Notes: generated by a model not told the origin, from the sequence alone. Counted from the first letter of the stretch, positions 25,389 through 36,085 are shown. The stretch: DNA of 64,000 bases from Luteimonas sp. RC10 (GCF_014192745.1 NZ_JACHYJ010000002.1:124001-188000); one strand, 5' to 3'. Made by a program: numbers and translations.

Positions 25389-26069
25389 TCAGGCGGTGGC
25401 GACCCAGCCGCGAAACGAGAACGCTGCGTAGAACAGCGCGACAGCGTCGAAGCCGGCTTCGCGCAGCAACGCCTCTTCATCCTCAGGCGCCAGCCACGGC
25501 AGACGCGCCGCCATCGTGCGCCCTGTCGCGATCGTGGTCTCAGGCGCCCTGCCTGCACGGTCGGCAAACGCGGCCGACCGCGCCAGCCAACGCGCCGCAT
25601 CATCGGACGGCGGCGCATGATGGGCCACTACCAGTCGCGCGCCGGGCCGCAAGCGGCCACGGATCTGACGCAGCGTCCGCAACCGCGACGCCCGGTCGAG
25701 AAAATGCAAGGTCAACAGACAGGTCGCGGCATCGAACGGTCCTGCGGGCGCCTGCTCGACCGTGCCTGCCAGCAGCATCACGCGATCGGCGAACGGCACG
25801 ACAGCCCGCTGTGCGAGATCCAGCATCGGACGCGAGGGATCGACGCCGGTGAAATGCCAGCCTGGTTGCGCCTCGGCCATGGCCGCCAGTTCCAGCCCAC
25901 CGCCGGCGCCGACGACCAGCACCTGCGCCTTCGCCGTCGTGCCCTCGGCCAGCAGCAGCGTGGTCATGCGATGCAGGTCGGCCAGGCCCGGCACCTTGGC
26001 CGGCGTCGTCGCGGCGTAAGACGCGACGGCCGTGGGATCGTCGAATGGGGAGGCGTCGACGCGTGTCAT
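25389..26069 (-). CDS. SAM-dependent class I methyltransferase
   Basis: A 226-residue protein with a Rossmann-type methyltransferase core. Motif I is VLVVGAGGGLELAAMAEA, followed by the acidic residue in FTGVDPSRPMLDLAQ, then FDAATCLLTLHFLDR (motif IV region) and LRPGARLVVAHHAP. The target is unknown; this form is seen in small-molecule methyltransferases. No signal peptide. Standalone, with AT-rich sequence and a dyad in its upstream region. Confidence 0.85.
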   Translation of the reverse strand: MTRVDASPFDDPTAVASYAATTPAKVPGLADLHRMTTLLLAEGTTAKAQVLVVGAGGGLELAAMAEAQPGWHFTGVDPSRPMLDLAQRAVVPFADRVMLLAGTVEQAPAGPFDAATCLLTLHFLDRASRLRTLRQIRGRLRPGARLVVAHHAPPSDDAARWLARSAAFADRAGRAPETTIATGRTMAARLPWLAPEDEEALLREAGFDAVALFYAAFSFRGWVATA

Positions 26070-26150
26070 GTTTGGTGTACCGGGCGGTGGAGCTTGCGAT
26101 CGGGCGCCATGGGCATCCAGTGGGGGAACGGGCTCAGGAGGACGCTTATT

Positions 26151-26169
26151 TGTATCATCAAAAGATACA
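26151..26169. promoter_or_regulatory. TGTATC-N7-GATACA dyad
   Basis: A perfect six-base inverted repeat with an A-rich seven-base spacer in an AT-rich pocket, 82 bp upstream of the methyltransferase start. It could be an operator; no regulator is adjacent. Confidence 0.35.
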
Positions 26170-26369
26170 TTGAAAGAGGTATAGCGTCCCGTGGCCGTCC
26201 CCTATGGACCCACTTGGCGACGCGCTCCATCGACCGGCTGTAGACCGCGCATCAGCTGCGACGAGGTACACACCTGGTCACGCTGCGGCGTGCCGGGCGC
26301 TCGATGCCGTCAGCGGCCGATGCTCGCGTATGCGGACATATGGCTCGACGACCCAGAGCCGAAGCGCGC

Positions 26370-26421
26370 CCTCACCCGGCACGCGCAGCGTGCCGACCTC
26401 CCCCGCGCGCGGGGGAGGTTT
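26370..26421. repeat. Family A repeat copy
   Basis: CCTCACCCGGCACGCGCAGC, then TGCCGACCTCCCCCGC facing GCGGGGGAGGT. It has the same layout as the copy at 5934, with two substitutions in the CCCGGCGCGC segment. Confidence 0.65.
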
Positions 26422-26574
26422 GCACCCGCCCGGCTCTAGAAGTGCCGGCGCACGTCGACCTGCCCTGCGCGCGGGGAGGATTCATCGGCGCCGCGCGCGC
26501 GGCTTCATTGACGCCTGCCCGCGCAAGCGCTTCATCGACGCGACGCGGCGCAGGACACGGCGCGCGAGGCGGTG

Positions 26575-27450
26575 TCAGGCGTACAGCGCTGCGTAGCCGT
26601 CACGATCGACCTGGCTCAGGCCCAGGCGGTCGAACTGTGCCCACATGGCGTGCCAGCGCGTCGCGTCGCGGACCACCGGGTCGATCAGTCGTGGGCAGGT
26701 GTCGGCAATGATCGCGTCCATCAGCGGCGACGGCGTGGTGCCGCTGTAGGCGTACCACAGCGCGGCCGCTTGACCGGGATCGTCGCGGCACAGCCGCGCG
26801 CCCTGCCCGATCAGCCGAGTCACGGTCGCGACCACCTCGGGGTGTTCGGTGAGAAAGCCCTGCGAGGTGAACAGTTCCAGCGCCGAGAAGTTCGCAAGTC
26901 CCACGTCATCGGTGGTGATGAAGTCGGTGTCCAGCCCGGCCTGCCGTGCCTCGACGCCTTCGAAGTTGGCGAAGCACAGCCAGGCCCCGTCGAAGCCGGC
27001 GCGCAGGTTGGCCAGATGCTCGAATCCGGCACTCTCGATCCGCACCTGCGCAGGCTCGAATGCGGCGCCCCGGGCCGCGCACCAGCGCGCCAGGATCTCC
27101 ACCGCGATCGCATCGGTCACACCACCGGCGACCGGCGAGGCCAAGCGCACCTCGCCGCCTTCGAGCAGCCGCCGACCCGCGGCGCGCTGCAGCACGATGC
27201 CGCCATCGGTCTCGAAGAAGCAGCCCAACGCGCGCAGACCGGGCCGATCGGCATCGATCATGTGCAGCGGCTCGTTGCAGGCGAACGCGATCTCACCGGC
27301 CGCCACCGCAGCCAAGCCGTCGTAATGGTCGTCCGGCACCTGCAGTGCGAGGTCGAGCCCGGCATCGCGATACCAGCCCAGTTCGATGCCTGCGATCAAC
27401 GGCAGGTGGTCGGGATTGAGGAACCACTCGAGGGACAGCTGCAGCTTCAT
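26575..27450 (-). CDS. THI5/NMT1-like ABC transporter substrate-binding protein, no signal peptide
   Basis: A 291-residue periplasmic-binding-protein fold. Features are LSLEWFLNPDHLPLIAGIELGWYRDAGLD at the start, VPDDHYDGLAAVAAGEIAFACNEP, and a C-terminal lobe with the long helix PGQAAALWYAYSG. This matches the SsuA/THI5-like group that binds pyrimidines or sulfonates. It starts straight into the mature fold, without a signal peptide, and there are no ABC permease or ATPase genes nearby. A cytosolic or enzymatic role is therefore possible, as in HMP-P synthase homologues, but no such activity can be shown from sequence. Confidence 0.8.
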   Translation of the reverse strand: MKLQLSLEWFLNPDHLPLIAGIELGWYRDAGLDLALQVPDDHYDGLAAVAAGEIAFACNEPLHMIDADRPGLRALGCFFETDGGIVLQRAAGRRLLEGGEVRLASPVAGGVTDAIAVEILARWCAARGAAFEPAQVRIESAGFEHLANLRAGFDGAWLCFANFEGVEARQAGLDTDFITTDDVGLANFSALELFTSQGFLTEHPEVVATVTRLIGQGARLCRDDPGQAAALWYAYSGTTPSPLMDAIIADTCPRLIDPVVRDATRWHAMWAQFDRLGLSQVDRDGYAALYA

Positions 27451-27676
27451 GTGGACCACTTGCGGACCGGAAGGGGCGCACAGGGTAAAGGAACGCACCC
27501 CTGCCGGCAGCGGCCGGCCGTATCCGCGCATCTGCCTTCGGCCATGCGCCCTGCGCGTCAGCGGAGACGACGCGCGCCATTGCTTCAAAGACAGCGCGCC
27601 GCTCGCGACCGCGTCGCGACGGAATCGCCGGCCCCTGCGAGCCGGCGATTCCCGCATCGATGAGGCAGCGCCGCGA

Positions 27677-27949
27677 TCAGTCGTCGACGGTGCAGCCCAG
27701 CGACACGCGCATGTGGATGTAGCCGGTGGCCGGATCGACCCACTCGGCCAGCACGGTGAGCTCCTGGCCGGCCTGGCCCCAGTTGTTGTAGCACTGCTCG
27801 TAAGCCGCGCGCTCGGCATACTCGAGCGCCTCCTGCTGGGTCCGGCCATAGCCTTCGCCGACGACGTCGTAATGATGGCGTGCGGCGAACGCCGCCGTGC
27901 TCGACAGGGCCGCCAGCAGCAGAACCCCGGTGATTGTCCGCGTCTTCAT
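27677..27949 (-). CDS. Small exported protein, function unknown
   Basis: A 90-residue protein with a Sec signal peptide, MKTRTITGVLLLAALSSTAAFA, probably cut after Ala22, leaving a mature 68-residue domain. It contains two cysteines (QCYNNW and LGCTVDD), which could form a disulfide. I do not recognise the family. The ATG at 27949 is chosen because it starts the signal peptide. Neighbours give no clue. Confidence 0.7.
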   Translation of the reverse strand: MKTRTITGVLLLAALSSTAAFAARHHYDVVGEGYGRTQQEALEYAERAAYEQCYNNWGQAGQELTVLAEWVDPATGYIHMRVSLGCTVDD

Positions 27950-29683
<1,734 letters not shown>

Positions 29684-29698
29684 CGCGCGCGTGCAAGG

Positions 29699-29724
29699 CG
29701 GCACGCCGGCGTACCGGCGTGCCG
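29699..29724. terminator. Perfect 11-bp hairpin between convergent genes
   Basis: CGGCACGCCGG - CGTA - CCGGCGTGCCG, 16 bases after the protease stop and 27 bases from the stop of the convergent lipocalin-like gene. No T-run follows on either strand, so it may slow rather than end transcription. It is likely a bidirectional terminator or mRNA stabiliser. Confidence 0.6.
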
Positions 29725-29750
29725 CAGTCGCGATATCGCCGCCCCCTCGC

Positions 29751-30296
29751 TCAGCGCGTTTCGTGCGCGCGCTCGAAGGTGATGATGCTGCGCGTCTCGC
29801 CCTTGTCGGCCCAGTTGGGCATCACCCGCCACGGCGTGAGCACCTGCAGCCGGTCGCCCTCGAGCTTGAACTGCCGGCGCTGCTCGGTGCCGACCCAGGC
29901 CGGGTTCCAGGCCACGTCCACCGCGGTGATCCAGGCATCGCCCTCGATCCGGTACCGGCCGGTGTAGGCGATCACCGTTTCCAGCAGGCGCGCCTTCTCG
30001 CGCTCGCTCTCGCCCGGCTCGCGGCCCTGCGCGGTGAGCATGAACCACACCCGCCCCTCGGGCGCGAAGATCGTATAGCCCGAGGGCTTCTCGCCCATCG
30101 GCGGGAACAGCTCGCCGGTCGCCTTGACCTCCACCTCGTAGGACACCAACCGCCACGTGCCTTCGATCGCGGCAGTCGAACTCGGTTGGGAAGCGTGGGA
30201 CATGGGGGCATCTCCTGGGGCAGGCTGCGACTGGGCGTGGGCCGCCGACGGTACGGCGATCGCAAACAGCAGCGGCGCAAGGGATACGAGGCGCAT
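29751..30296 (-). CDS. Exported lipocalin-like domain protein
   Basis: A 181-residue protein. A Sec signal peptide (MRLVSLAPLLFAIAVPSAAHA) is followed by a short Ser/Pro linker and a lipocalin_5-type beta-barrel. Its start block is IEGTWRLVSYEVEV and the core continues through SGYTIFAPEGRVWFML, TGRYRIEGDAWIT and the C-terminal SIITFERA. The family binds small ligands; the ligand here is unknown. Periplasmic location is inferred. Convergent with the alpha-lytic-type protease, with a hairpin between. Confidence 0.82.
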   Translation of the reverse strand: MRLVSLAPLLFAIAVPSAAHAQSQPAPGDAPMSHASQPSSTAAIEGTWRLVSYEVEVKATGELFPPMGEKPSGYTIFAPEGRVWFMLTAQGREPGESEREKARLLETVIAYTGRYRIEGDAWITAVDVAWNPAWVGTEQRRQFKLEGDRLQVLTPWRVMPNWADKGETRSIITFERAHETR

Positions 30297-30571
30297 GGCC
30301 GGATTCTCCGTGACGAAGTGGTCGACGCCTCGATTGTGGCACCTTCTTCGTCACCGCCAGTCGCCGACGTGCCGCGCATGGCGCCGCGGCCTGACGATGC
30401 GCCGTCTGCGGCTTTCGGCCGCACGGCTGCACTGGAAGACGCATCTGGGCTTTCATCGGGCACGCGCACGCCGCCTTAACCTCGCCGCCCTACGCTGACG
30501 GCCCGCAGCGCCAACGGCTTCGCACCGCTGCCGCGCTGTCCCCATCACCGCCACCATGACCAGGAGATCCC

Positions 30572-30844
30572 ATGAAGCCCCTGCCCGCCATCCTGTTCGC
30601 CGGCCTGCTGGCCGTCAGCGCCCAGGCTTCTGCCGAGGTCGTCAACCTGACCAACAGCGCCGAAGGCGCCGACCGCGACGCCGGCATCGCCGCCGTCAAG
30701 GACAAGCTCCAGGCCGCCTGCACCGAGCGCAAGGGCACGCCGAATGCCGACTCGTTCGAAGTGGTGTTCGAGCGCACCAGCGAGAACCCCGACGTGCCCA
30801 AGCCCTACTACATCGACGCCAAGATGCAGTGCGAGCTGCCGTAG
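30572..30844 (+). CDS. Small exported protein, function unknown
   Basis: A 90-residue protein with a Sec signal peptide, MKPLPAILFAGLLAVSAQASA, probably cut after Ala21. The mature 69 residues contain two cysteines (AACTERKG and MQCELP) and a predicted mixed alpha/beta fold. I do not recognise the family. It has a GGAG ribosome binding site and is followed at once by a rho-independent terminator, so it forms its own transcription unit. Confidence 0.75.
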   Translation: MKPLPAILFAGLLAVSAQASAEVVNLTNSAEGADRDAGIAAVKDKLQAACTERKGTPNADSFEVVFERTSENPDVPKPYYIDAKMQCELP

Positions 30845-30864
30845 GCTCGCGCCGCCCGACAGCA

Positions 30865-30888
30865 CCCCGCCCCGGCGGGGTTTTCTTT
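30865..30888 (+). terminator. Rho-independent terminator
   Basis: CCCCGCCCCGGCGGGG followed by TTTTCTTTG, 20 bases after the stop of the small exported protein. The GC-rich stem with a T-run is a textbook intrinsic terminator. Confidence 0.85.
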
Positions 30889-30945
30889 GTCCGCGCCCCA
30901 AGCCCGCCATACTGACGCCCGCCGTCCGTCCCACCGAGTGTCCGC

Positions 30946-31926
30946 ATGCCCGCTTCTCCCGGCTCCGCCCGCGCCACTGCACGCGGCGTGCCCGCCCTGC
31001 ATCCGCGCAACCGCCATCAGGGCCGCTACGATTTCCCGCGACTGGTCAACGCCAGCCCCGAGTTGGCCGCCCACCTGCTGACCACCCCGCGCGGCGAAAC
31101 CAGCATCGCCTTCGACGACCCCGCCGCGGTGCGTGCGCTCAACCGCGCGATTCTGCGCAGCGACTACGGCATCGCGCATTGGGACCTGCCCGACGGCGCA
31201 CTGTGTCCACCGATCCCCGGCCGCGCCGACTACCTGCATGGCCTGGCCGACCTGCTCGCCGCCTCCGCCGATGGCACGATCCCGCGCGGCGCCTCGGTGC
31301 GCGTGCTCGATGTCGGCGTCGGCGCCAGTTGCATCTACCCGCTGCTCGGCCACGCCGAATACGGCTGGCGCTTCGTCGGCAGCGACGTGGACGCGACCTC
31401 GCTGCAGGTGGCCACCGCGATCGTCCACGCCAATCGCCTCGACAAGGTCATCGCGCTGCGCCACCAGCCGGCACGCAACCGCATCTTCCAGACCGTCGTG
31501 CGCACGGACGAGCGGTTCGACCTCACCCTGTGCAATCCCCCGTTCCATGCCTCCGCCGCCGAGGCCGCCGGTGCGCACCAGCGCAAGCGCCGCCAACTCG
31601 GCAAGGCGTCGCCCGCCGGGCGCGCCTCGTCCCTGGCCCCCAACTTCGGCGGCCACGACCACGAACTGTGGTGCCCGGGCGGCGAAGCCGAGTTCCTGCG
31701 CAAGATGGTCCGCGAAAGCGCCGCCATCGGCCGGCAGGTGCTGTGGTTCACCAGCCTCGTCGCGCGCGCCGAGCACCTGTCGGGCCTGCGCCGGCAACTG
31801 CGCCAGGCCGAGGCCGCCGAGGTGCGCGAAGTCGCCATGGCCCAGGGCAACAAGCAGAGCCGCTTCGTGGCCTGGACCTTCCATGACGCCGCAAACCGTA
31901 CGCAGTGGCGAGCGGGCCAGTCCTGA
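30946..31926 (+). CDS. rlmF: 23S rRNA (adenine(1618)-N6)-methyltransferase RlmF
   Basis: A 326-residue methyltransferase. Family blocks are LHPRNRHQGRYDFPRLV at the start, VRVLDVGVGASCIYPLLG (SAM motif I), FVGSDVDATSLQVA, and the N6-adenine motif LCNPPFHAS. A long conserved region, FGGHDHELWCPGGEAEFLRKMV, follows and is typical of RlmF. The enzyme methylates A1618 of 23S rRNA. No signal peptide, and length is normal. The downstream SPFH gene is on the same strand but 142 bp away. Confidence 0.95.
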   Translation: MPASPGSARATARGVPALHPRNRHQGRYDFPRLVNASPELAAHLLTTPRGETSIAFDDPAAVRALNRAILRSDYGIAHWDLPDGALCPPIPGRADYLHGLADLLAASADGTIPRGASVRVLDVGVGASCIYPLLGHAEYGWRFVGSDVDATSLQVATAIVHANRLDKVIALRHQPARNRIFQTVVRTDERFDLTLCNPPFHASAAEAAGAHQRKRRQLGKASPAGRASSLAPNFGGHDHELWCPGGEAEFLRKMVRESAAIGRQVLWFTSLVARAEHLSGLRRQLRQAEAAEVREVAMAQGNKQSRFVAWTFHDAANRTQWRAGQS

Positions 31927-32068
31927 GGCCGTCGGCGGGGCCGCCCCGCCACCCCAACCTGTGGACACGCTGACCTGGGGATGCCCCCGACGCGCCACAG
32001 CCCCGCGCGCGGGTATAGTCCGGCGACACGGCGGGCGCAGTGCCCGCCGATCGAACGCAGGAGTGTCC

Positions 32069-33229
32069 ATGGGTCTTGTGCAGGCAGTGAAAGGCGCGGT
32101 CGGCGGCGTGTTCGCGGACCAGTGGAAGGACTTCCTCACGGTGCCGGCGGGCCTGCCCCCGACCGCCGCCCTGTTCGCCGCCGTGCCCCAGGGCACCAAC
32201 GCCGGGCGCGGGTCCAACACCCGCGGCTCGACCCACATCATCAGCAACGGCTCGAAGATCGTCGTGCCCGAAGGCTATGGCCTGCTGCTGATGCAGGACG
32301 GCGCGATCACCGGCTTCGTCGCCGAACCCGGCGGCTATGAGTGGCGCTCGGACGACATCAACTCGCAGTCGATCTTCGCTGGCGACGGCATCGTCAGCCC
32401 GCTGATCCGCCAGAGCTGGGAGCGCTTCAAGTTCGGCGGCCAGCCCGGCGCCCAGCAGGCGGCGTTCTTCGTCTCGCTCAAGGAACTGCCCGACAACCGC
32501 TTCGGCACCCAGTCGGAGATCTACTGGGACGACGGCTTCCTCGGCACCCAGGTCGGCGCGATCACGCGCGGCTCCTACACGCTCAAGATCGTCGACCCGA
32601 TCCTGTTCGTGAAGAACTTCGTGCCCGCCAGCTACCTGCAGCCGGGCCAGGTGTTCGACTTCACCGACATCGACAACGCCGCGGCCAGCCAGTTGTTCAA
32701 CGAGGTCGTCGGCTCGCTCGCCCCGGCCTTCAGCCTGTACACCAACGATCCGGCCAAGGGCAATCGCATCACCAAGCTCCAGCAGGATTCGCTGGGCTTT
32801 GCCCAGAGCCTGTCGGCCGCCGTCGAACAGGGCTACCAGTGGAAGTCCGACCGCGGGCTTGCGATCGTCAAGACCGCGATCGTCTCGATCGAGTACGACG
32901 CCAACACCCGCGAACTGCTCAAGACCGTGCAGCGCGCCGATGCGCTGGCCGGATCGCGTGGCAATTCCAATCTGCAGGCCAGCGTCGCCCAGGGCATGCA
33001 GTCGGCCGGCGAGAATGGCGGCGCCGCGGGCCTGGTGGGCCTGGGCATGGCTTCGGGGATGGCGGGTGGGCTCGGCAGCCTGCAGCAACCCGCCACACCG
33101 CCCACAGCTGCGGCGCCCGCGTCCGACGACCCGGTCGCCAAGCTCACGAAAGCCAAGGAGATGCTCGACCTCGGCCTGATCACCCAGGCCGACTACGACG
33201 CGCTCAAGGCCAAGGCACTGGGTCTGTAA
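32069..33229 (+). CDS. SPFH domain, virion-core-protein-like, with C-terminal SHOCT domain
   Basis: A 386-residue protein. The N-terminal two-thirds (about 20-300) is an SPFH-type domain of the group annotated as virion core protein-like, with SKIVVPEGYGLLLMQDGAI and FFVSLKELPDNRFGTQSEIYWDD. A Gly/Ala-rich linker (about 310-350) leads to a SHOCT-like tail, DPVAKLTKAKEMLDLGLITQ, which often mediates oligomerisation. The N-terminus is amphipathic rather than a clear membrane span. It is first in a three-gene operon. Members are thought to scaffold membrane-bound complexes; the role here is unknown. Confidence 0.85.
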   Translation: MGLVQAVKGAVGGVFADQWKDFLTVPAGLPPTAALFAAVPQGTNAGRGSNTRGSTHIISNGSKIVVPEGYGLLLMQDGAITGFVAEPGGYEWRSDDINSQSIFAGDGIVSPLIRQSWERFKFGGQPGAQQAAFFVSLKELPDNRFGTQSEIYWDDGFLGTQVGAITRGSYTLKIVDPILFVKNFVPASYLQPGQVFDFTDIDNAAASQLFNEVVGSLAPAFSLYTNDPAKGNRITKLQQDSLGFAQSLSAAVEQGYQWKSDRGLAIVKTAIVSIEYDANTRELLKTVQRADALAGSRGNSNLQASVAQGMQSAGENGGAAGLVGLGMASGMAGGLGSLQQPATPPTAAAPASDDPVAKLTKAKEMLDLGLITQADYDALKAKALGL

Positions 33230-33248
33230 GACCACCGGCGCCGCGCCC

Positions 33249-34565
33249 ATGTCCGACTCCAAGCTGCCCCCGCCGTTGCCGGCCCGGCCGGTCGACGGCC
33301 CGGGCTCGCCACGCGATGTCCCGCCGCTGCCCGGGACGCATCCGATCGACCCGGCCACGCTGCCGGGCGCGATCCGCGACGAACTCGAGGCGCCCGACCC
33401 CGTCGCCATCGACACCGCGTCGGCCGAATTGCGCGACGGCCTCAACCGTTGCCCCAAGTGCGGCTCGACCGATATCCGCCACAAGCCCGGCACCGACCTG
33501 CTCGTCTGCCAGTACTGCCGCAACGAATGGCATGGCGAGCGCGTGGAGGAGGTCTTCGGCTTCGGCGCGGGGCTGGACACGCTGACCGGCACCGTCGTCG
33601 CCTCCGGCGCCCGCGACATCGCCGCCGACGCCGCGGCGCTGATGAGCTTCAAGTGCAGCGGCTGCGGCGCCGAGGTCACCGTTAACACCGAAAACGCGAT
33701 GACCGCGCGGTGCCACTGGTGCCGCCACGTCTTCGGCATCAACGAGCAGGTGCCCAACGGGGCCGTGCCCGACGCCGTGCTGCCGTTCCACATCAAGAAA
33801 GACGACGCGGTCGCACGCATCCGCCAGTTCGTCGACAAGCGCCGGCTGCTCGCGCTCAAGGCATTCAAGGACCAGTTCACGCCCGAGAACGTCGTCGGCG
33901 TGTACCTGCCCTACATGATCGTCGATGCCCGGGCCAGCGCCGCAGTGGCTGGCGAAGGCGAGGTCGAGACACGCCGCTACACCCGCGGCACCGACAACAA
34001 CAAGAAGACCTACTACGACGCCGACGTCTACCGCGTCGAACGACAAGTGGACTTCACCGTCGACGACCTGCCGCTGGAGTCCTCGGCCGAGCGCGGCAAC
34101 CTGGATATCCAGGCCAACACCAACAACATCATCAACACCATCCTGCCGTTCGACACCAAGAATGCCGTGCGCTGGAACGCCTCCTACCTGAGCGGGTTCA
34201 CTTCCGAGAAGCGCAACCGCAACGTCGAGCACCTGCGCCCGCGGCTGGAAGACCAGTTGCTGTCGATCGCCCGCGCCCAGGTCGAAGGCTCGGCGCGGCG
34301 CTACGACCGCGGCGTGCGCTGGGAGCAGGAACAGCTCGAGGTCCACGGCACGCGCTGGGTCTCGATGTACCTGCCCGTCTGGCTGTACTCCTACCACCAG
34401 CCCGGCAAAAACGGCGGCCTGCTGCACTACATCGCCGTCAACGGCCGCACCGGCGAGACCATGGGCAGCGTGCCCGTGCAGCACTGGAAGCTGCTGCTGG
34501 CCGCGCTGGTCACCGGCACGATCATCGAATCGGCCGTCATCGCATTTCTGGTGAGCACCGTATGA
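33249..34565 (+). CDS. TFIIB-type zinc-ribbon membrane protein
   Basis: A 438-residue protein. After a Pro-rich start (LPPPLPARP), it has two zinc ribbons: C68-C71 with C87-C90, and C136-C139 with C155-C158. A large central domain (about 165-400) contains conserved VVGVYLPYMIVDA and VSMYLPVWLYSY strands. One C-terminal membrane segment, LLLAALVTGTIIESAVIAFLV, anchors it. It follows the SPFH gene by 19 bases and its stop overlaps the next gene by four. The three together look like a membrane-associated complex of unknown job. Confidence 0.82.
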   Translation: MSDSKLPPPLPARPVDGPGSPRDVPPLPGTHPIDPATLPGAIRDELEAPDPVAIDTASAELRDGLNRCPKCGSTDIRHKPGTDLLVCQYCRNEWHGERVEEVFGFGAGLDTLTGTVVASGARDIAADAAALMSFKCSGCGAEVTVNTENAMTARCHWCRHVFGINEQVPNGAVPDAVLPFHIKKDDAVARIRQFVDKRRLLALKAFKDQFTPENVVGVYLPYMIVDARASAAVAGEGEVETRRYTRGTDNNKKTYYDADVYRVERQVDFTVDDLPLESSAERGNLDIQANTNNIINTILPFDTKNAVRWNASYLSGFTSEKRNRNVEHLRPRLEDQLLSIARAQVEGSARRYDRGVRWEQEQLEVHGTRWVSMYLPVWLYSYHQPGKNGGLLHYIAVNGRTGETMGSVPVQHWKLLLAALVTGTIIESAVIAFLVSTV

Positions 34566-34867
34566 GCGACGAAAATGGACTCTGGCTGCTGGCTGCCGGC
34601 CCCCTGGGCGCGACCGCGCTGTATTGGGGCCTGTACCGGTTCTATCGCAACACCGACAAGTCACACGCATACGAGCGCGAGACCACCGTCGAGGCCGCGC
34701 CCGTCACCGGCAGCGACACCAAGATCGGCACGGTGAAAGGCACGCAGGCGACCCGCATCCGCGGCGACAACCTGCGCGACTACCGGGCGCGAGTGCGGCG
34801 GGTGGCGAGCGCGGCGGGCGCTGGAGATGGCGAACCGCCGGACCGCAAGCGCGAACCGCCCCAGTAG
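34562..34867 (+). CDS. Small membrane protein, third gene of the SPFH operon
   Basis: A 101-residue protein with one N-terminal membrane span (GLWLLAAGPLGATALYWGLY) and a basic, polar C-terminal tail. It starts in an ATGA overlap with the zinc-ribbon gene, which fixes the start. The family is unknown to me. Coupled translation suggests it belongs to the same complex as the two upstream proteins. Confidence 0.75.
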   Translation: MSDENGLWLLAAGPLGATALYWGLYRFYRNTDKSHAYERETTVEAAPVTGSDTKIGTVKGTQATRIRGDNLRDYRARVRRVASAAGAGDGEPPDRKREPPQ

Positions 34868-34890
34868 GCGGCACTGAGACGACCGGCAGA

Positions 34891-35895
34891 TCAGCTCGCG
34901 TCGACAACTGTCCATTCGGCCGGACGCGGCGCCCAGTCTCCCTCGCCCAGTACAGCCTCGACCAGGTGTTCGAGGGGGTAACCCAGGGCATGGCCCGCCG
35001 CTCGCGCACCGCCATCGTCGCCCGTGGCCGCGGTGACGAACGCGCGGAACGCAGCCTCATCGTCGCGAGCAGCCAGCGCGGTGATCGTGCGTGCAAGGTC
35101 GTAAGCCAGATCCACCCCGTCGTTCGCGGTGTGAAAGGCCGCGCCCGACCAGAAGGTCTGGATCGTGGTCGCGTTCCACCAAGCGGCATGCCGTGCGGCC
35201 ATTTCATCGGGCCGATACAAGGCCAAGCGCGGGTCGGCGAGCCGCGGCAACAGCGTCCGCTCCACGTTCACTGCGAACCCCTCATGCAGCCAGTGCGGCA
35301 TGGGAAGGTGCGCCAACAGCGCATGTGTGAGCTCGTGCACTACGACCGCTTCCAACTCGTCCAGGCCGTCATGCCAGCTCGCGAAGTGTCCATAACCCGC
35401 ATCGATGAAGACGCCGCTGGACATCGGCGCTTCATCGGTGTCGCCCTGATACTGCGACACATACGCCTCATACTCGTCCAGGCTGGCAAACACCAGCACG
35501 ATGTAACGGCCATAGCCTTCATCGTTGGCGAGTGCCCCAAGGCGTCCCTTGATGGCCTGCAATGCTTGCTCGCAGGTGCGCAACACCAGTGCCGATTCGC
35601 GCGGCGGCTGCGCCGACAACAGCAGGAAATTCTCGGTACCAGATGTCCGATAGTCCGAAGGCAGCGCTTCGGCGAGCGCGTCGAGCCACGTCATCGCCGC
35701 AGCGTCGTAATAGGCGAACAGACCCGCGTCGTCGGTGCTGACCGGCGCCTCCGAGTGCATAGCGGCCCAGTCCGGCACTGGCAGCGATGCGTCATCGCGC
35801 CAGATCATGTGAACCGACAATCTCGGTTTCGCCTTGTGGACGTCCGCTGCTACGGGCGCACGCGCCTTCCTCTTGCCGAACAGCCAACCAAGCAT
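34891..35895 (-). CDS. Gluzincin-type metalloprotease-like protein (HExxH)
   Basis: A 334-residue protein. The zinc site H187-E-L-T-H191 in VVVHELTHALL is followed by the third ligand Glu205 in PHWLHEGFAVN, the gluzincin layout (peptidase MA clan). N-terminal residues (GWLFGKRKARAP) are basic and there is no obvious signal peptide. The region 50-180 is not recognisable as a known domain. It is probably a zinc-dependent peptidase, substrate unknown. The start MLGWLFGKRK at 35895 was preferred over upstream ATGs because of a G-rich ribosome binding site. Confidence 0.8.
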   Translation of the reverse strand: MLGWLFGKRKARAPVAADVHKAKPRLSVHMIWRDDASLPVPDWAAMHSEAPVSTDDAGLFAYYDAAAMTWLDALAEALPSDYRTSGTENFLLLSAQPPRESALVLRTCEQALQAIKGRLGALANDEGYGRYIVLVFASLDEYEAYVSQYQGDTDEAPMSSGVFIDAGYGHFASWHDGLDELEAVVVHELTHALLAHLPMPHWLHEGFAVNVERTLLPRLADPRLALYRPDEMAARHAAWWNATTIQTFWSGAAFHTANDGVDLAYDLARTITALAARDDEAAFRAFVTAATGDDGGARAAGHALGYPLEHLVEAVLGEGDWAPRPAEWTVVDAS

Positions 35896-36085
35896 TCGCA
35901 CCCCCCCGACTTGACCGCGCATCTTCGCATGCCAGGCACGAAAGCACCGCGCCGCAGTGATCGATGCAACCGACATCGTCGCTCACCGGCCGCTTCCGAT
36001 GGGCGCATGAGCCCGCACGTTAGATCGCAGCTGTCGCGTCACCCGCTGAGCGACGAACTCACGACGCTGGATTCCTCGGCGAATC

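Larger units (their letters stand above)
26070..26574. other. 505-base gene-free stretch
   Basis: Upstream of the methyltransferase gene and downstream of the substrate-binding protein gene. It contains a TGTATC/GATACA dyad, one family A repeat and a partial second copy around 26460-26490. No credible gene is seen on either strand. Confidence 0.5.

Noticed and set aside
27677-27949. Second RiPP-like precursor
   Set aside because: It has a Sec signal peptide and a folded-type mature domain, with no modification enzyme next to it.
30572-30844. RiPP-like or bacteriocin precursor
   Set aside because: A Sec signal and a 69-residue folded-type mature protein, with its own terminator and no tailoring enzymes.
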